A stretch of DNA of 64,000 bases from Ptychodera flava (GCF_041260155.1 NC_091934.1:45168842-45232841), one strand, 5' to 3'; positions 49,132 through 60,338 are shown, counted from the first letter of the stretch. Program-made: numbers and translations. The notes: generated by a model from the letters alone, not told the origin.

Positions 49132-49236
49132 GGCGTTGACGTCAATCTCGTTCGCCGGTTGAAAACGTAACATAAAGTTTCCTCCGCCGATTTTCAAGCA
49201 GAGAGTTGGACCAATAGGGCGCCTAACAGTACAAGA

Positions 49237-49514
49237 ATGGTCAAAATGTATTTACCCATCATGTTTCTACACATGGCGCTAGTTTATTCCCTTGAAGAAG
49301 ACCTGCATAATCCATTCAACGTTGTATGGGTGCACCAACTTTTAAATGCCCTGAGAAGTTCGGGATACCATTGGATTTTGAAAAGTATCGAATTATTGCA
49401 AACAAGAATGAACATTGGAAAGGTGACAAGATTTCTTTATTAGACAAGTACGATTTGGGGTTGTACCCATACTACGACAAAAATGGAACCGCTGTCAATG
49501 GTGGAATTCCTCAG
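49237..49514 (+). CDS. Hyaluronidase C exon 1 (frameshift)
   Basis: It begins MVKMYLPIMFLHMALVYS and runs in frame to FNVVW. From 49331 the GH56 sequence (APTFKCPEKFGIPLDFEKY to GGIPQ) continues one frame over. The donor CAG|GTATCG is intact. Confidence 0.92.
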
Positions 49515-52367
49515 GTATCGTAATGTTTCGTGTGTTTGAGAAGCCGTGCGTACCGTGCTGTGTGTTCCCGGTGTCTTCCCACCAGGCCGTATAACGCCGG
49601 GAACACACAACACGGTACGCAGGGCTAGTTTAGAGTGGTTAGAGTATACACATTGATACAGTAAGCTTACGCATTTAAACTGATTTATAAAATGTACGAC
49701 CAGATAAATTCTCAACTTAGAGTATGCAGCAAAAACATCTTTGCGAGTACTACAGTATTGCATATTCAATGGACTACGGCCAGATCATGGGTTTTTTTAC
49801 ACTTCTTTGAAATTGTTGTCCTGCACAGCAGAGGACAGGTCCAGGGAAGTTACAAAAAGTCAAACTGTGAAGGAAAAAGGCAACATGATAGCAAGTGAAA
49901 CTTCATTCCTGGTGATACAGTGCGAAAGCAAGCTACATTTTTTTTAAAACCTTGGCTTCACACACATTCTTCTAGCACACCTATTGTTCTGCGTGTATAC
50001 TTACTTATTCACTCCATGCAAACCTTTGTTTTCCATTGAATTTTAAATTACAGTTTAAACAATTTGCTCTCTCTTTACATGTAATCAGGAATGTGCCACC
50101 TTTCAACCAAAAGACAAACTTTTAATGCTTTTCTACTTATTATACAAATCATATGGTTTGATGTCTTTGCAAAACCACAATTAAAGCCAACATTTAAGAC
50201 CACTTGATGAAGAGATAGCTTCATTTTCACTTCATTAATAAATTCACACCTCCAAGCTTTGCTACAGTCTTGCAAATTCCTGCCCAATCAGTAGTGTATG
50301 GAAATGGCATAACATCAAGACAATATGTGGCTGGTGTAATCACATGAATAGTCTTTGAATGTACCAGCTAGTAATGACAGGTAGTATTCGACATGAACAA
50401 TAGAGGACATATCTTGGGTGCCGATCTAATTCAATGTACTAATTTGCATGGACCACGCAGGACTTAAAAAACTAGGCTTTAAAAGTTATTGAAACATGAT
50501 TCTTAGAATGTATTTTGTGGTTTGGAGGAAAATGAAAGTTTCACACACAAAAACGAGAATATTTGACATTTTAATGAATATGTTATCAACAGCTAGATTA
50601 CATTTTTGGTTGTGTAACACAAAGGAAATGGGAAGTATACTGGTTTTGTGAAGTGACATTGAAATTCAAATCTGCAGGAAGAGATAGAACAGAATATTTA
50701 TCTATTGTTGCAACAGAAAGGATGTATGTTTTCCAGATGTGGTGAAACAAAGACTCTAAAAACAGGAAAAATCAAACACTGGAATCTGATTCAGTTTTCA
50801 TCCTGAGGATCTGGTACAATAAACATTTCATGGTCTATCATCACACATCCCTTATGTTGCAGCAAAAAGATCAATTTTTATGTTTGTCCATGGTTTGATT
50901 TTTTGATGTCTCTTTTTTCGCACAATTACAAGTACATGCAAACACCTAAAAGGTGATCACTTTAACCCTTTTCCTGCCAAGTCCATATTTCACCACCAGG
51001 TCAAGATGGTTAAAATTAATGAAACACAACATATTCCATATGGTGTATTTTAACATAATACTGTACATTTGAAAGCTGTTGAAAACATAAATACTGTAAA
51101 CTTGATTTTTTCGGACTAAAGATGCTATAACAGACCAAGCCAAGTGGGTGAAAATTCATCATGTTTTCGCTTAATACCGCTTTTTACTGACTTGGCTGAT
51201 GGGGAAGTAATACTGTGTGGCAGGAAAAGGGATAAAATTTATTGCAATTTATATGTGAGTTTATCTTTTTCATATACAAGGCTTCATTGTATACCTATAT
51301 ACTTTGCAGTATACCATGTATATTTCACTGTATACCTGACACATATACTTCACAGTATATAGTTCACAGTATACTGTATACTTGACAGTGGTATACCTGT
51401 ATAATTGATGGTATACCGTATACTTTGCAGCATACCTGTGTGCTTCACCTGTCGATTGGGTACATAACTGTAAACTTCAGGCACTTGGCCAGCAATTTAC
51501 CTGCTCTAGCTCTGGGCAGGCAGGTTAAATTCCATGCTGATTTCTCATCCCTGCCAATAGCGCCCTCATTTATCTACTGTGTCGGCAAACGAAACAGATA
51601 ACAAAAGAAAATGTCATTTATATGATGGAGGGTGCATTGTTGTCTTGTTGATGATTCTGAAGGATTTATATGATGTACTAAATGTACTTATCAATTTCTT
51701 TTCTCAATCGCAGCTCACCAATCTCACTGAACATTTTGAAAAAGTTGTTGAAGACTTTGGGAAATACTTTCCAGACCCAAATTATTCTGGCTGGATTATA
51801 ATCGACTGGGAACCGTGGCGACCAATCTGGGAGAGAAATTGGGATGCGAAAATGATTTACAGAAATGCGTCAATATCTTTGGTACAAGAGAGACACAAAG
51901 ACTGGCCAGATGACCTAATAGAAGAGGTTGCTAAGTTTGAATTTGAAACTGCAGCCAGGAATCTTATTCAAGGAACACTGAATCTGTGCAAGAAATTGCG
52001 CCCATATGCATTATTGGGTTTATATGAATTCCCAAAATGTTACAAATTCAGTGGACAGGGCACTTGTTCTGAAGCAGTACAGAAAGAGAATGATGAACAA
52101 CAGTGGTTATACGATTCAAGTACAGCTCTGTTTCCGTCAATCTATGTGTCATATAAACAAACTGATGCAAAGGACTTTGTTAAGGCAGCACTTACTGAAG
52201 CAAAGAGAGTGACACTGAAATCTGAACATTCCAATAAACCAATCTATCCATTTGGTAGATTTAACTACTCGCACACATCCTTCTACTTTACAAATGTGAG
52301 TATGCCTGTATAGTGAAGAAGTTATAACTATTTTGCAAATTTCCAAAGTAATTCTGTAGTTGCTCAC

Positions 52368-52415
<48 letters not shown>

Positions 52416-54493
52416 GTTACCCCAGAAACTGGATGCCACATAATCTACATCTCAATTCATCGCGCCTCATAATACTAGATCCTCTTTTGACCAAATTCAA
52501 TTTTCCAATGGTTAACAGCCTATAACCTCATGTGCCATCATCAGGTCAAATTGTTTAAAATAAGTTAGGTGTTATATATTCCAAATGATGCATTTTCATT
52601 AAAACTTGAATATTTGGAAGCCTCCTGAGTACCTATAGATGCTCTAAATATGATTTATGCTGACCAAATTATAACAAAGCTAGCCAAGTTGGTGAATATA
52701 TATGTGTATAAATTTGACTCAATGGAATTTTACTGACTTGGCAGATTGGAAGGTGATACTATCTGGCAGGATTAGGGTTTAATAGGGTAATTTTGCAGCA
52801 CCAAATTCACACTAGTGATCAAGTCTTGAAGGGATGACATGACAAATTGAATGTAAGTTTAATAGAGATAATAGTTTGAAGTGTATGGTCATCAAGTGTT
52901 GAGTATGTCCTTTCAAATAAATTTGACACAGTGCACAGCAATTGAGAAATAGAAAGAAAAAAAATTTAAACCGAAAAATGACAGATTTAACCCTTATCTT
53001 GCCAAGTTTATCATCAGGTCAAGTTGCTTAAAACCAGCTTGGCATGTCCCATACATTGCATTGGAGGCTTCAAAAGCATATGTGTCATGTAAACATGATT
53101 TTTCGTTACCAAACCTACTGTAAGAATACATACCATATCATGCCAAATGGTATAAAAAGTTTTTGTTTGATATCACTCGCTGACCACTGAACCATGACAG
53201 TCAGGTGTTTTCCATATGAAATTTTCTTACAAGAATCTTATAAGAATCTTATATTAACAGATTCTTATAAGATTCTTATTCTTACTAATTTGCATATAAA
53301 ATACTTATTAAGATTCTTATAAGATTTTATAATAAGAAATCATACAGGCCACTATTACCATGTAGACTTCACTTGTCTATACTAACATTATGACAGCTTC
53401 AGGCCTGGACCAGCTCTGAGAGTCAGACAATACTTCTGAACACAATACAGGGAGATCATACATCAATAGCAGTGTTCCCGCTAAGGCTTATTTGCGCGCC
53501 AATTGCGCAGTGTCTCCGACTGCTCTCGCAGTGAAATTTCATGTTTTGCGCAACTTTAGTCTCAGTCATTTCGATCGGTAGTTTTGGAAACGATAACTCG
53601 GGGTGAAATGTGCGATCTCGGCGTAGATTTTACTTCCGCGTTTCGGGTTTAGCGCCGTTGGTGGCGCAGTTGCCACCAACGTTCATTGTACGTTGTGACG
53701 TACCTCAGTAAATTAGCATATACCCCGGTACATGAACGGACCCAGCTGTGAGACAATAATCCGACGTATCTCAACACAGTCCCGGAGGGACCGTGATCTC
53801 AAGTTGCGCACCCTCTTGAAACTCAGAGGGAACACTGATCAATAGCCAAAGCCTGCTTTGTGAAGATCTTTTAAGTAAACCATGTCAACTATTACTTTGT
53901 GATTGGTATAATGAACTGGTACAGAACATAAAACTTTACATCAAATGATTTAATTTTCAAAATTCAGACAAACAAGAAACATTTATATGAGTGCTATTAT
54001 TTTGTTTGTGTTTCTGTATTTTGAATTAAATCGATTACTTAATTTATTTCAGGTTGATCTTGAGAATACCATTGGTCAGAGCGTAACGGAGGGCATGGCT
54101 GGTTTCGTGTTGTGGGGCGATCACAACGACAGTAACAGTGCACCAACATGTCTTGGTTTGAAGCATTACCTGGACACCATGCTTGGTCCCTATATTGTAA
54201 ACGTTACAAAATTTGCAAGGAAGTGTAGTGAAGCATATTGTAGTGGTCATGGACGGTGCATCAGAAAAGATGATGATGATTACCATGGAAATGAATCACA
54301 AAAGATTGATGAATTACAACTTTTAAAACAGAGGATTTGGTCACAGTACACAGAGAGTGAAATTTATGGAAATATTGTATTCAAGAATAAGAAAGAAACA
54401 AAAGTGCAATATTCTTTCACTGAGACCAAATATGGTATCTATGGATGCCAATGTTACTCTGGTTGGCATGGCAACCAATGTGATAAAAGTTAA
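49237..54493 (+). CDS. Hyaluronidase C (GH56), 3 exons, exon 1 frameshifted
   Basis: Exons 49237-49514, 51714-52295 and 54053-54493. Exons 2 and 3 are fully open and carry IIDWEPWRP (catalytic Asp and Glu), FPSIYVSYKQTDAKD, FVLWGDHND and the EGF-like module. Exon 1 is 278 bases in place of 282: one codon is missing in the signal peptide (YLPIMF where A and B have YLPIIMF), and one base is missing after GTTGTATGGG at 49330, where A has GGGCTGCACC. The frame therefore breaks after FNVVW and the rest of exon 1 reads on in another frame. Either C is a recent pseudogene or the base is a sequencing error, since nothing else in the gene is damaged. Confidence 0.93.
49543..49625. mobile_element. 83-bp foldback sequence in intron 1 of C
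   Basis: Arms of 29 bp (GCCGTGCGTACCGTGCTGTG... and a complement with two mismatches) flank a 25-bp loop. Unit A lacks it. Unit B has it split by the 4.6-kb element (arms at 35789-35816 and 40467-40500). It could be a tiny MITE inserted before the recent duplication. Confidence 0.85.
50966..51231 (+). mobile_element. M4-family MITE, 266 bp, intron 1 of C
   Basis: CCCTTTTCCTGCCAAGTC at the left and TGTGGCAGGAAAAGGG at the right are inverted ends. Unit B reads ATCACTTTAAAATTTATTGC uninterrupted near 41850, so the insertion is C-specific. TAA on both sides would be a 3-bp target duplication, typical of Harbinger-type elements. Older relatives lie in intron 2 of all three genes. Confidence 0.87.
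51276..51447. repeat. GTATAC-rich array, intron 1 of C
   Basis: The counterpart of 41895-42070 in B, with small length differences. Confidence 0.87.
51714..52295 (+). CDS. Hyaluronidase C exon 2 (catalytic)
   Basis: The acceptor is CTCAATCGCAG and the donor GTGAGT. The exon has 194 codons, open, with IIDWEPWRP and FPSIYVSY. Small differences from A and B (DFGKYFPD, QKENDEQQW) are mostly conservative. Confidence 0.96.
52371..52412. repeat. (CT)n microsatellite, intron 2 of C
   Basis: A CT run in the same position as in A and B. It creates an Arg-Glu ORF on the other strand. Confidence 0.93.
52520..52785 (+). mobile_element. Diverged M4-family MITE in intron 2 of C
   Basis: It is orthologous in position to the copies in A and B but more divergent (AATTGTTTAAAATAAG, GACTTGGCAGATTGGAAG). 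A second relative from about 52985 (CTTATCTTGCCAAG) is truncated. Confidence 0.6.
53215..53345. repeat. AAGAATCTTATAAG palindromic repeats, intron 2 of C
   Basis: AAGAATCTTATAAGAATCTT and its complement occur three to four times, giving overlapping palindromes. The corresponding stretch in A and B is different. It is possibly a small inverted-repeat element. Confidence 0.7.
53470..53837. mobile_element. Non-autonomous hAT element, 368 bp
   Basis: CAGTGTTCCCGCTAAGG at the left and GAGGGAACACTG at the right are inverted ends starting with the CAG typical of hAT. ATCAATAG flanks both sides exactly (53462-53469 and 53838-53845), the 8-bp target duplication of that superfamily. It has no transposase. 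It is absent from A and B. Confidence 0.93.
54053..54493 (+). CDS. Hyaluronidase C exon 3
   Basis: The acceptor is TTTATTTCAG. The exon has 146 codons plus TAA. It codes VDLENTIGQSVTEGMAGFV, LWGDHND, NVTKFARKCSEAYCSGHGRC and ends CDKS. Confidence 0.96.
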   Translation, partial: VDLENTIGQSVTEGMAGFVLWGDHNDSNSAPTCLGLKHYLDTMLGPYIVNVTKFARKCSEAYCSGHGRCIRKDDDDYHGNESQKIDELQLLKQRIWSQYTESEIYGNIVFKNKKETKVQYSFTETKYGIYGCQCYSGWHGNQCDKS

Positions 54494-55825
54494 GGGATGA
54501 ATTTAAAAAAAAGACATGCTAATTGCAACAAAGCTGTGCAGGTGTGGTAAATGTCATAGCTTTATATCTTATCATCTTTTACACATGAGATTAAATTGCA
54601 TGCAGAGAGTTATGTAGGTACAATTGTATTGGAGGTGTCATATGGTTGAGTTTATGATATTTTGTCTCTTCTAGAAAAAAGGTCACATGGTTGTCATGTG
54701 GTTCACATGAGAAGAGAACAGTTCTGGGTTAATGTGACTCTGGTTTTAGCCAACATTGGTAGTGAATGAGGCTTTAAAGGTATACAGTCACCTGTAATCT
54801 AAATATGCCCATATATGGTCAAAGGGGCGTTCCTTGGTATTCAAAATACCCATGTGAGGGCGCTGTTTTTAAAAGCGGCAACCCGCTTTAATCTGTGATT
54901 GGTTAGATTTTCTGTTTCCTGGTAACTCTGGCAAAATTGGTGACAGTATACCTTTACACTCTTTCGGGTTGAATGCAGTTCCAGGACATGGATACATAAA
55001 AAATATAATGTGGAGGTTGCATGCTTTTGTGGAAGTACATTCAAAAGTCTTCCACAGAGCGAAAAAGTCAGTTCTGACTCAACAAATTTGTAGATTATCA
55101 AAAAATTGTGAGCACATTTACTCTTTTTACAGCAGGTCAGTTTTTAATTTTGTATGTTCAGAAGCAATTTAGCAGATGTCAAAATTATGATGTTATGATA
55201 CCTTGTGTGTAAGGGATTTTATTTTGGTGTTATGGAATTGTTAACAACAACATCAAGTTGATCATTTCAAAAGAAGTGTTGGAGGAGGTTATGATTTTAT
55301 TATTTTTCCATTTTGAATGTTTTTTCAAATTGAAATGATTGAATGAATTTGATGATAAGCAGGCTGGAAATCATTGGTTAAGAAATTTAAAAAAAAAATA
55401 TCAATAATTAAATTTGTATTGTGGAATATTATGGGAAACCTACATCTATCATGTCTTGCTCATTGCTTCAAAATGGTAATATGATATTGATATGTTATGT
55501 CTGAGCAATCCTGCATCGTCCTGCAGTCAACACTGTCGTCACTATCAGAGGAGGTCAAAGTTGACTTAATGTCAACTGAGGTCAAAGTTGACTACATGAT
55601 GGTGATTTCAGGTGATTTTATGTAGAAACAAATGAACATGTTTTTGAAATATTGATTGTGACGTACCAAGTATTGGAAGCACTATTACTATAACTTGAAG
55701 GAAATGGGAAAAATAGTCTTGTAACTGACAAAATCAGAATGTTTAAATTCACAAAATTCTGAGACAAAAAATTTGAACTTGTGTTGATTAAAGTGATCCA
55801 ATATAGAATGAGTGATTGGGGTAAT
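54494..55825. other. 3' flank of hyaluronidase C, no further gene seen
   Basis: Homology to the downstream flanks of A and B is recognisable in parts (for example 55425-55520) but is interrupted by unique sequence around 54660-55280. The probable 3' UTR cannot be delimited. Confidence 0.55.
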
Positions 55826-56045
55826 TAAACTCTTTGAGCACCAAAGTCAATTTTTGTTGCCTTCATAAAAAATACCAGTCTATTTTTTTCTGAGTTTTTA
55901 CAAATTTTTGATAAAAAATTGTAGTCAATGAAATATGATATCCTGTTGGTCTGAAACCATCAAAATAAATACAGAAAAAGTCATAAAATTGTAAAATGTT
56001 GCACTAAAATTTTGGTGGGAAAAAAGTACAGCACTCAAAGGGAAA
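55826..56045 (+). mobile_element. MITE-like element, family M2, copy 3
   Basis: TAAACTCTTTGAGCACCAAA at the left, AAAATGTTGCACTAAAATTT inside, and CACTCAAAGGG at the right. It interrupts sequence that is continuous in the downstream flanks of A and B (near 32705 and 45636), so it inserted in the C flank only. Confidence 0.82.
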
Positions 56046-56545
56046 TATATTATCAACCATAATATACCGACATTATCATCAGGTGAGCTTGGACCAAAGA
56101 TGACTGACAAATTAAGGCTTCAATTTTTTTGCCAGTGAGCGTTTTAGAAAGTATGCGAGTTTCCACAATATGATAAATTGTTAACCACAATTGTGAATGC
56201 CATGAGGGCAGCGGAATCATAAAAAAAATATAATTGTACACATTCAATGATGTTAGTAGGTAGCTTTGCATAGTTTGTGAGAATGGACCTTGAAGCATAA
56301 TTCTGCAGTCAATAGTTAAACTATTCAACGTGTCATGAAACAAACACTCAGCCTTTTACACAACAAGACTGTATCATTGAGCTTAAAAAACATTTTACAG
56401 GTCAAGTTCAAAGTAGAATCATTATCAGCTTTCACTGTGTCATTGAACTTAACATTGAACTATTTCAATATTGGAGGAGGGAACATTATTGAATGTACAC
56501 CAAGGACTGTATGAATGAGTGCACACATGCACACCTTAGAGTTGA

Positions 56546-57119
56546 GGTCAACTTCCGTGTGTCATTAAATACCGTATGAATCTATTGAAGTGTGCACTTC
56601 TATAGAAGCAGAGGGACCTTGCATTGGTCTATTCAAGGGATCTACTGCACTCTTGATGCTTATAGTCATTGACAACATCAAATAATAGAAACAAGAAGTA
56701 GTATTCTTAAATGTGTGGCCTCCTTCCCTTTCACTAGCAGACACTGGTACACCCCTGTTGCTTTAGATAACTTTGTTAATTGACCCATGTATAAAAGGGA
56801 AATGAGGAAAGACCTGTCCAAAGACTTGGTATAATATCTCCGTACAGAACCTTGCGCAACCTTGGATTCTACTGACCTTTCAGATCAATTCAGTGTGACT
56901 AATACTTTATCCCAAAGTGCTGGACAATTTAAGAACAATGGGTAATTTCAAGATTTGGTGCACTTTTCACAGTTCACAGACAGTGCTAACTAAATTCTGC
57001 CTTTTGGATCCTCAAAGAATGTGAATACTTTTTTTCTAAAAGCAGAAAAGCAGTAAAAGGATTTTGTTGCATTTGCTCGGTATCTTTCCATTACTTGATC
57101 CCTCCAGGGATGAGACATA
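56546..57119. other. Spacer, nothing recognised
   Basis: Unique AT-rich sequence beyond the end of the duplicated units. It holds no open frame of interest and no repeat recognised. Confidence 0.55.
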
Positions 57120-58215
57120 GGCTTTTAACTACAAGTCATTTTCTATGACATAGTCCCCACTTGGTTCATGAATGTGGCAACAAATAGTTGTCACATGGCC
57201 ACATTGGAAGGTATCAGAAAACGGATGTGCAAGTGTATATATGATATAATGAGTAATCCTTGTACTGAGTTTGAAAGAAATCGCTCCAGGCATCTCTGAG
57301 AAATTTGCGTGAACGCGTGGACACACAGCTACATGGACATGACCAAATCTATGTCCCCCAAGACTTTGTCTGTGGGGACTAAAAGTTAAAAAATAGCGCC
57401 AATGGCACTTGATCACAACTGGCACATTGTGAAACTACTCATAATTAATGAGGTACAATATGTGGCGTCATGCGGTGTCCCATCATACCATATATGAAGG
57501 GTGTAGCACTTTGTGTTACTGAGTTATGGACAAATATGTATATTCAGGTCAAATGTCACTGAGGTCATGTGACATTTTGTCAAAAAAAATTGAATTGCTA
57601 AGTCATCCCTATATACCAAAAATCAGACCTAGCTCTATTGGCTCGCTCAAAATTAGATATGCACATAATTAATGAGGTACAATATGTGGCGTCATAAGGT
57701 GTCCCATCATACCATATATGAAGGGTGTAGCACTTGTGGTTACTGAGTTATGGACAAATATGTATATTTGAGGTCAAAGGTCACCAAGGTCACGGGAGAT
57801 TTTGTCAAAATATTTTATATATCTGCGTGAACGGAGGGACATGACCCAATCTATAAGGCCCTGGACTTCATCCATGGGGACTAAAAACTGTGTCACTGAA
57901 TCCTTTTTGCAATATGAATATGATGACAAACTAAATTTTATTTACTTGGCCTTATACATGGGATTCTATAGACAGCTGACTTATACATGGTAGTCTCTGG
58001 TGGTGTAAACTAAAAAGTCCTCTAACATGGCCAAATCGATGTGCATCTGTATGGGGTAGGGTACTATCCTTGTGCAAAGTTTGAAAGAAATGACCAGGGC
58101 ATGTCTGAGATATCTGCGTGAACAGACGGACGGATGCACACACGGACGCAGGCACGCACACACGGACATGACCAAACCTATAAGTCCCCCCGGACGGTGT
58201 CCGTGGAGACTAATT
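57120..58215. repeat. Unclassified interspersed repeat block
   Basis: ATAATTAATGAGGTACAATA and about 110 following bases (CCCATCATACCATATATGAA, GGGTGTAGCACTT) occur twice, from 57441 and from 57665. GTTTGAAAGAAAT plus a TCTCTGAGAAATTTGCGTGAACG-like segment also occurs twice (57268, 58078), each ending in a purine/C-rich GGACACACGGACATGACCAA tract and CCCC...GTCTGTGGGGACTAA. It has the look of a compound, multi-copy invertebrate repeat with no coding capacity. Confidence 0.7.
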
Positions 58216-58621
58216 AGACAGACCACGAAGTCAATGAGCAACATACAGCTGAAAGACTATTTTTCACATTGCGATTTTAAGCCCATTTTTATGAGAAAAG
58301 GGACATGTATATGTATATGGAGAAAACAGCAGAAGACATATTTGTAAATTGTTTGTTAAGTGACAATCATATATGCATCTCTTGAAATTTTGTGGTTATA
58401 AGGTATAACAGTAGTGTAAGAATAATGAGGTTAGAATAAGTTAGTAAAGCTAAGTTGACAGTAATTAAGATTACAAAATCTATACACTAAGCTGAGGAAA
58501 TCTGAATGAAATAAATGTTGAAAAGTAGCAAAGTCATGGTCATCTTTTGTCTAATACCTTGTGTAAGTTCATGAAAGTTACATAAATCTTGCTATAGATT
58601 TGTTGCTAATGGGCGATAACT

Positions 58622-60062
58622 TAGACTGAAAGATTCAGTCGCGTGCGGGCGCTCCGGCGCCACTGCGACCTACGACCCTTTACCACGACTGAAGGCACAC
58701 TGTTGAAATCCTGTTCTCCAACAAAATTTTGTTGGAACCAATCGTATTACAGAAAGGAGGTAATTGACAGTATGTAGGGTAACAAGACCGCCCACATCGC
58801 TCACTCAGTGCGTGATCGTGATTAGCATATTCAAAACTGTCGCCTGGCTTTTGTCCCGCCTATTAGCTTATAGCATGTCTCGTTTGTCAACAAACACGTG
58901 TTTTCTCAAACTCGAAGTATTGAAAATCAAACGGCCGAAGCTATACTCATGTTGACGTCTGTGGCTAGCGTTCCGATTTGATCATTATGGCCGATCCGAA
59001 CAATCGCCGACTCGCATTGCCGAGGCAGTCAGTAAATGTTCTGATGTAGGCCTATATAATATTATGTTGAAAAGAGAGCAAAGAGACGCACTCAAAGAGT
59101 TTTTGCGGCGGCAGAGATGTATCCGCTATTTTACCAACAGGGCCCCACGGTATGGGAAATCTATGATTTACACGCTGGCACCCAAAGTTATGGACACACT
59201 TACAAAGGCAGGCTCCGCTGTGATGTCCAGACGTCAGTTCCACTGTAGAGTTGCTTCAGTTTCTCGGCGATATCGGTCATTTTCGAAAAGATCGACCTTT
59301 TCTTCCGAGAGTCTACAGTCTCTCCGCAGACTGCACATTCTGCTGCGCTCAGCGCGAAAGTAAAAATGTGAAAGAGGCTCCCCACCTTACTATCCAAAAT
59401 GTTTTTGTGTCGAGTTTGTGTTTGATTCCTTTCAAAAATGTGTTCCTACATTCTTATCCGATTGTTTGTGTTAATAAAAATGTTTGTTTCGCCTCGGATT
59501 TTTGTAGGGAAGTTTGGATTAGTGTGTACGGTAATGTTTGTTTGTGTAGAGTTGCTTCAGTTTCTCGATATCGGTACGGTCGTTTTCGAAAAGATCGACC
59601 TTTTCTTCCGAGCTCCCCACAGACTGCACATTCTGCTGCGCTCAGCGCGAAAGACGCTATGGAGTTTTTTTTATAGGCGTCAATGGAGCCATACAGACAA
59701 TTGTATCTACATGTAAGTTTTTTTCTCCGACAAGCGGCTAGCCTATAAAGCTTACACACACGTGTCGTTGTTTTCATCTGCCGAGTAGAGCGATTATGCA
59801 ATGTCGGCGCTGCCGATGCAGTTGATTGATATTGTTGTCTTGACTACCGTGTGTTCATTATGCCCGTAAACAGCCCACGTGAGCAATATTCAAATTACAC
59901 TACCATGATTTACATATTTGAAAAGTCTGTGAAGACAGTTGTGGGCGGTACTTTTTTTCTTTGAGTTTGCCGCGGCCAAGTACAGTGTGCCTTCAGTCGT
60001 GGTAAAGGGTCGTAGGTCGCAGTGCGCCGGAGCGCCCGCACGCGACTGAATCTTTCAGTCTA
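58622..60062. mobile_element. 1.44-kb MULE-like element with 80-bp inverted ends and 9-bp target duplication
   Basis: The left end (58622-58702) starts TAGACTGAAAGATTCAGTCG. The right end (59983-60062) is its complement with a single one-base indel. GCGATAACT occurs on both sides (58613-58621 and 60063-60071). Long inverted ends plus a 9-bp duplication fit Mutator-like elements best. No transposase is seen. The interior has a RecQ-helicase-like fragment and two direct copies of a roughly 110-bp segment (59246-59361 and 59547-59655, with GAAAAGATCGACCTTTTCTT and CTGCGCTCAGCGCGAAAG). Confidence 0.9.
59064..59225 (+). pseudogene. RecQ-type helicase N-terminal fragment inside the 1.44-kb element
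   Basis: The + strand reads LKREQRDALKEFLRR, then in a neighbouring frame GRDVSAILPTG, then YGKSMIYTLAPKVMDTLTKA. This is the Q-motif and Walker A region (PTGxGKS) of a superfamily 2 RecQ-like helicase, in the order seen in that family. The two frames meet around 59109 and 59140, so it is broken, and the protein is not continued beyond about 59230. RecQ-like genes are carried by some DNA transposons, and a capture from the host is also possible. The assignment rests on motifs only. Confidence 0.6.
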
Positions 60063-60245
60063 GCGATAACTGTGTTTCAGATCATTTGAGAGCAATCCAT
60101 CCATGACAGGTTTAAATTGTAATATACTTCTATTTAAGGAGAGACACTTCTCAAATAATTTTTTTCCCTGTAATTTCCTGTGAGAACACATGGACATGCG
60201 TAGGACTCTATGCTGGTGCTACCTTGCAACTTGTCATGGCATTGT

Positions 60246-60338
60246 CTAACCTGTTCACCCCAATTTCCTGTAGACAGGTCCACACTCACCATTGATAACA
60301 ATGGGTTTGGGCCATACCATGGTAGTGAAAGACTGTAA
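60246..60338 (+). mobile_element. Small MITE, family M3, copy 2
   Basis: TAACCTGTTCACCCCAATTT, CCTGTAGACAGGTCCA, AACAATGGGTTTGGGCC and ACCATGGTAGTGAAAG match the element at 19820-19912 in order, with moderate divergence. Confidence 0.75.

Larger units (their letters stand above)
46388..56545 (+). repeat. Hyaluronidase duplication unit C
   Basis: Its upstream part and first two exons pair with B. From the middle of intron 2 it diverges from both A and B, yet downstream homology can still be followed (CTGCAGTCAACACTGTCGTC near 55520, AAGGACTGTATGAATGAGTG near 56502). It therefore keeps the older right-hand copy of the cluster. Confidence 0.9.
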
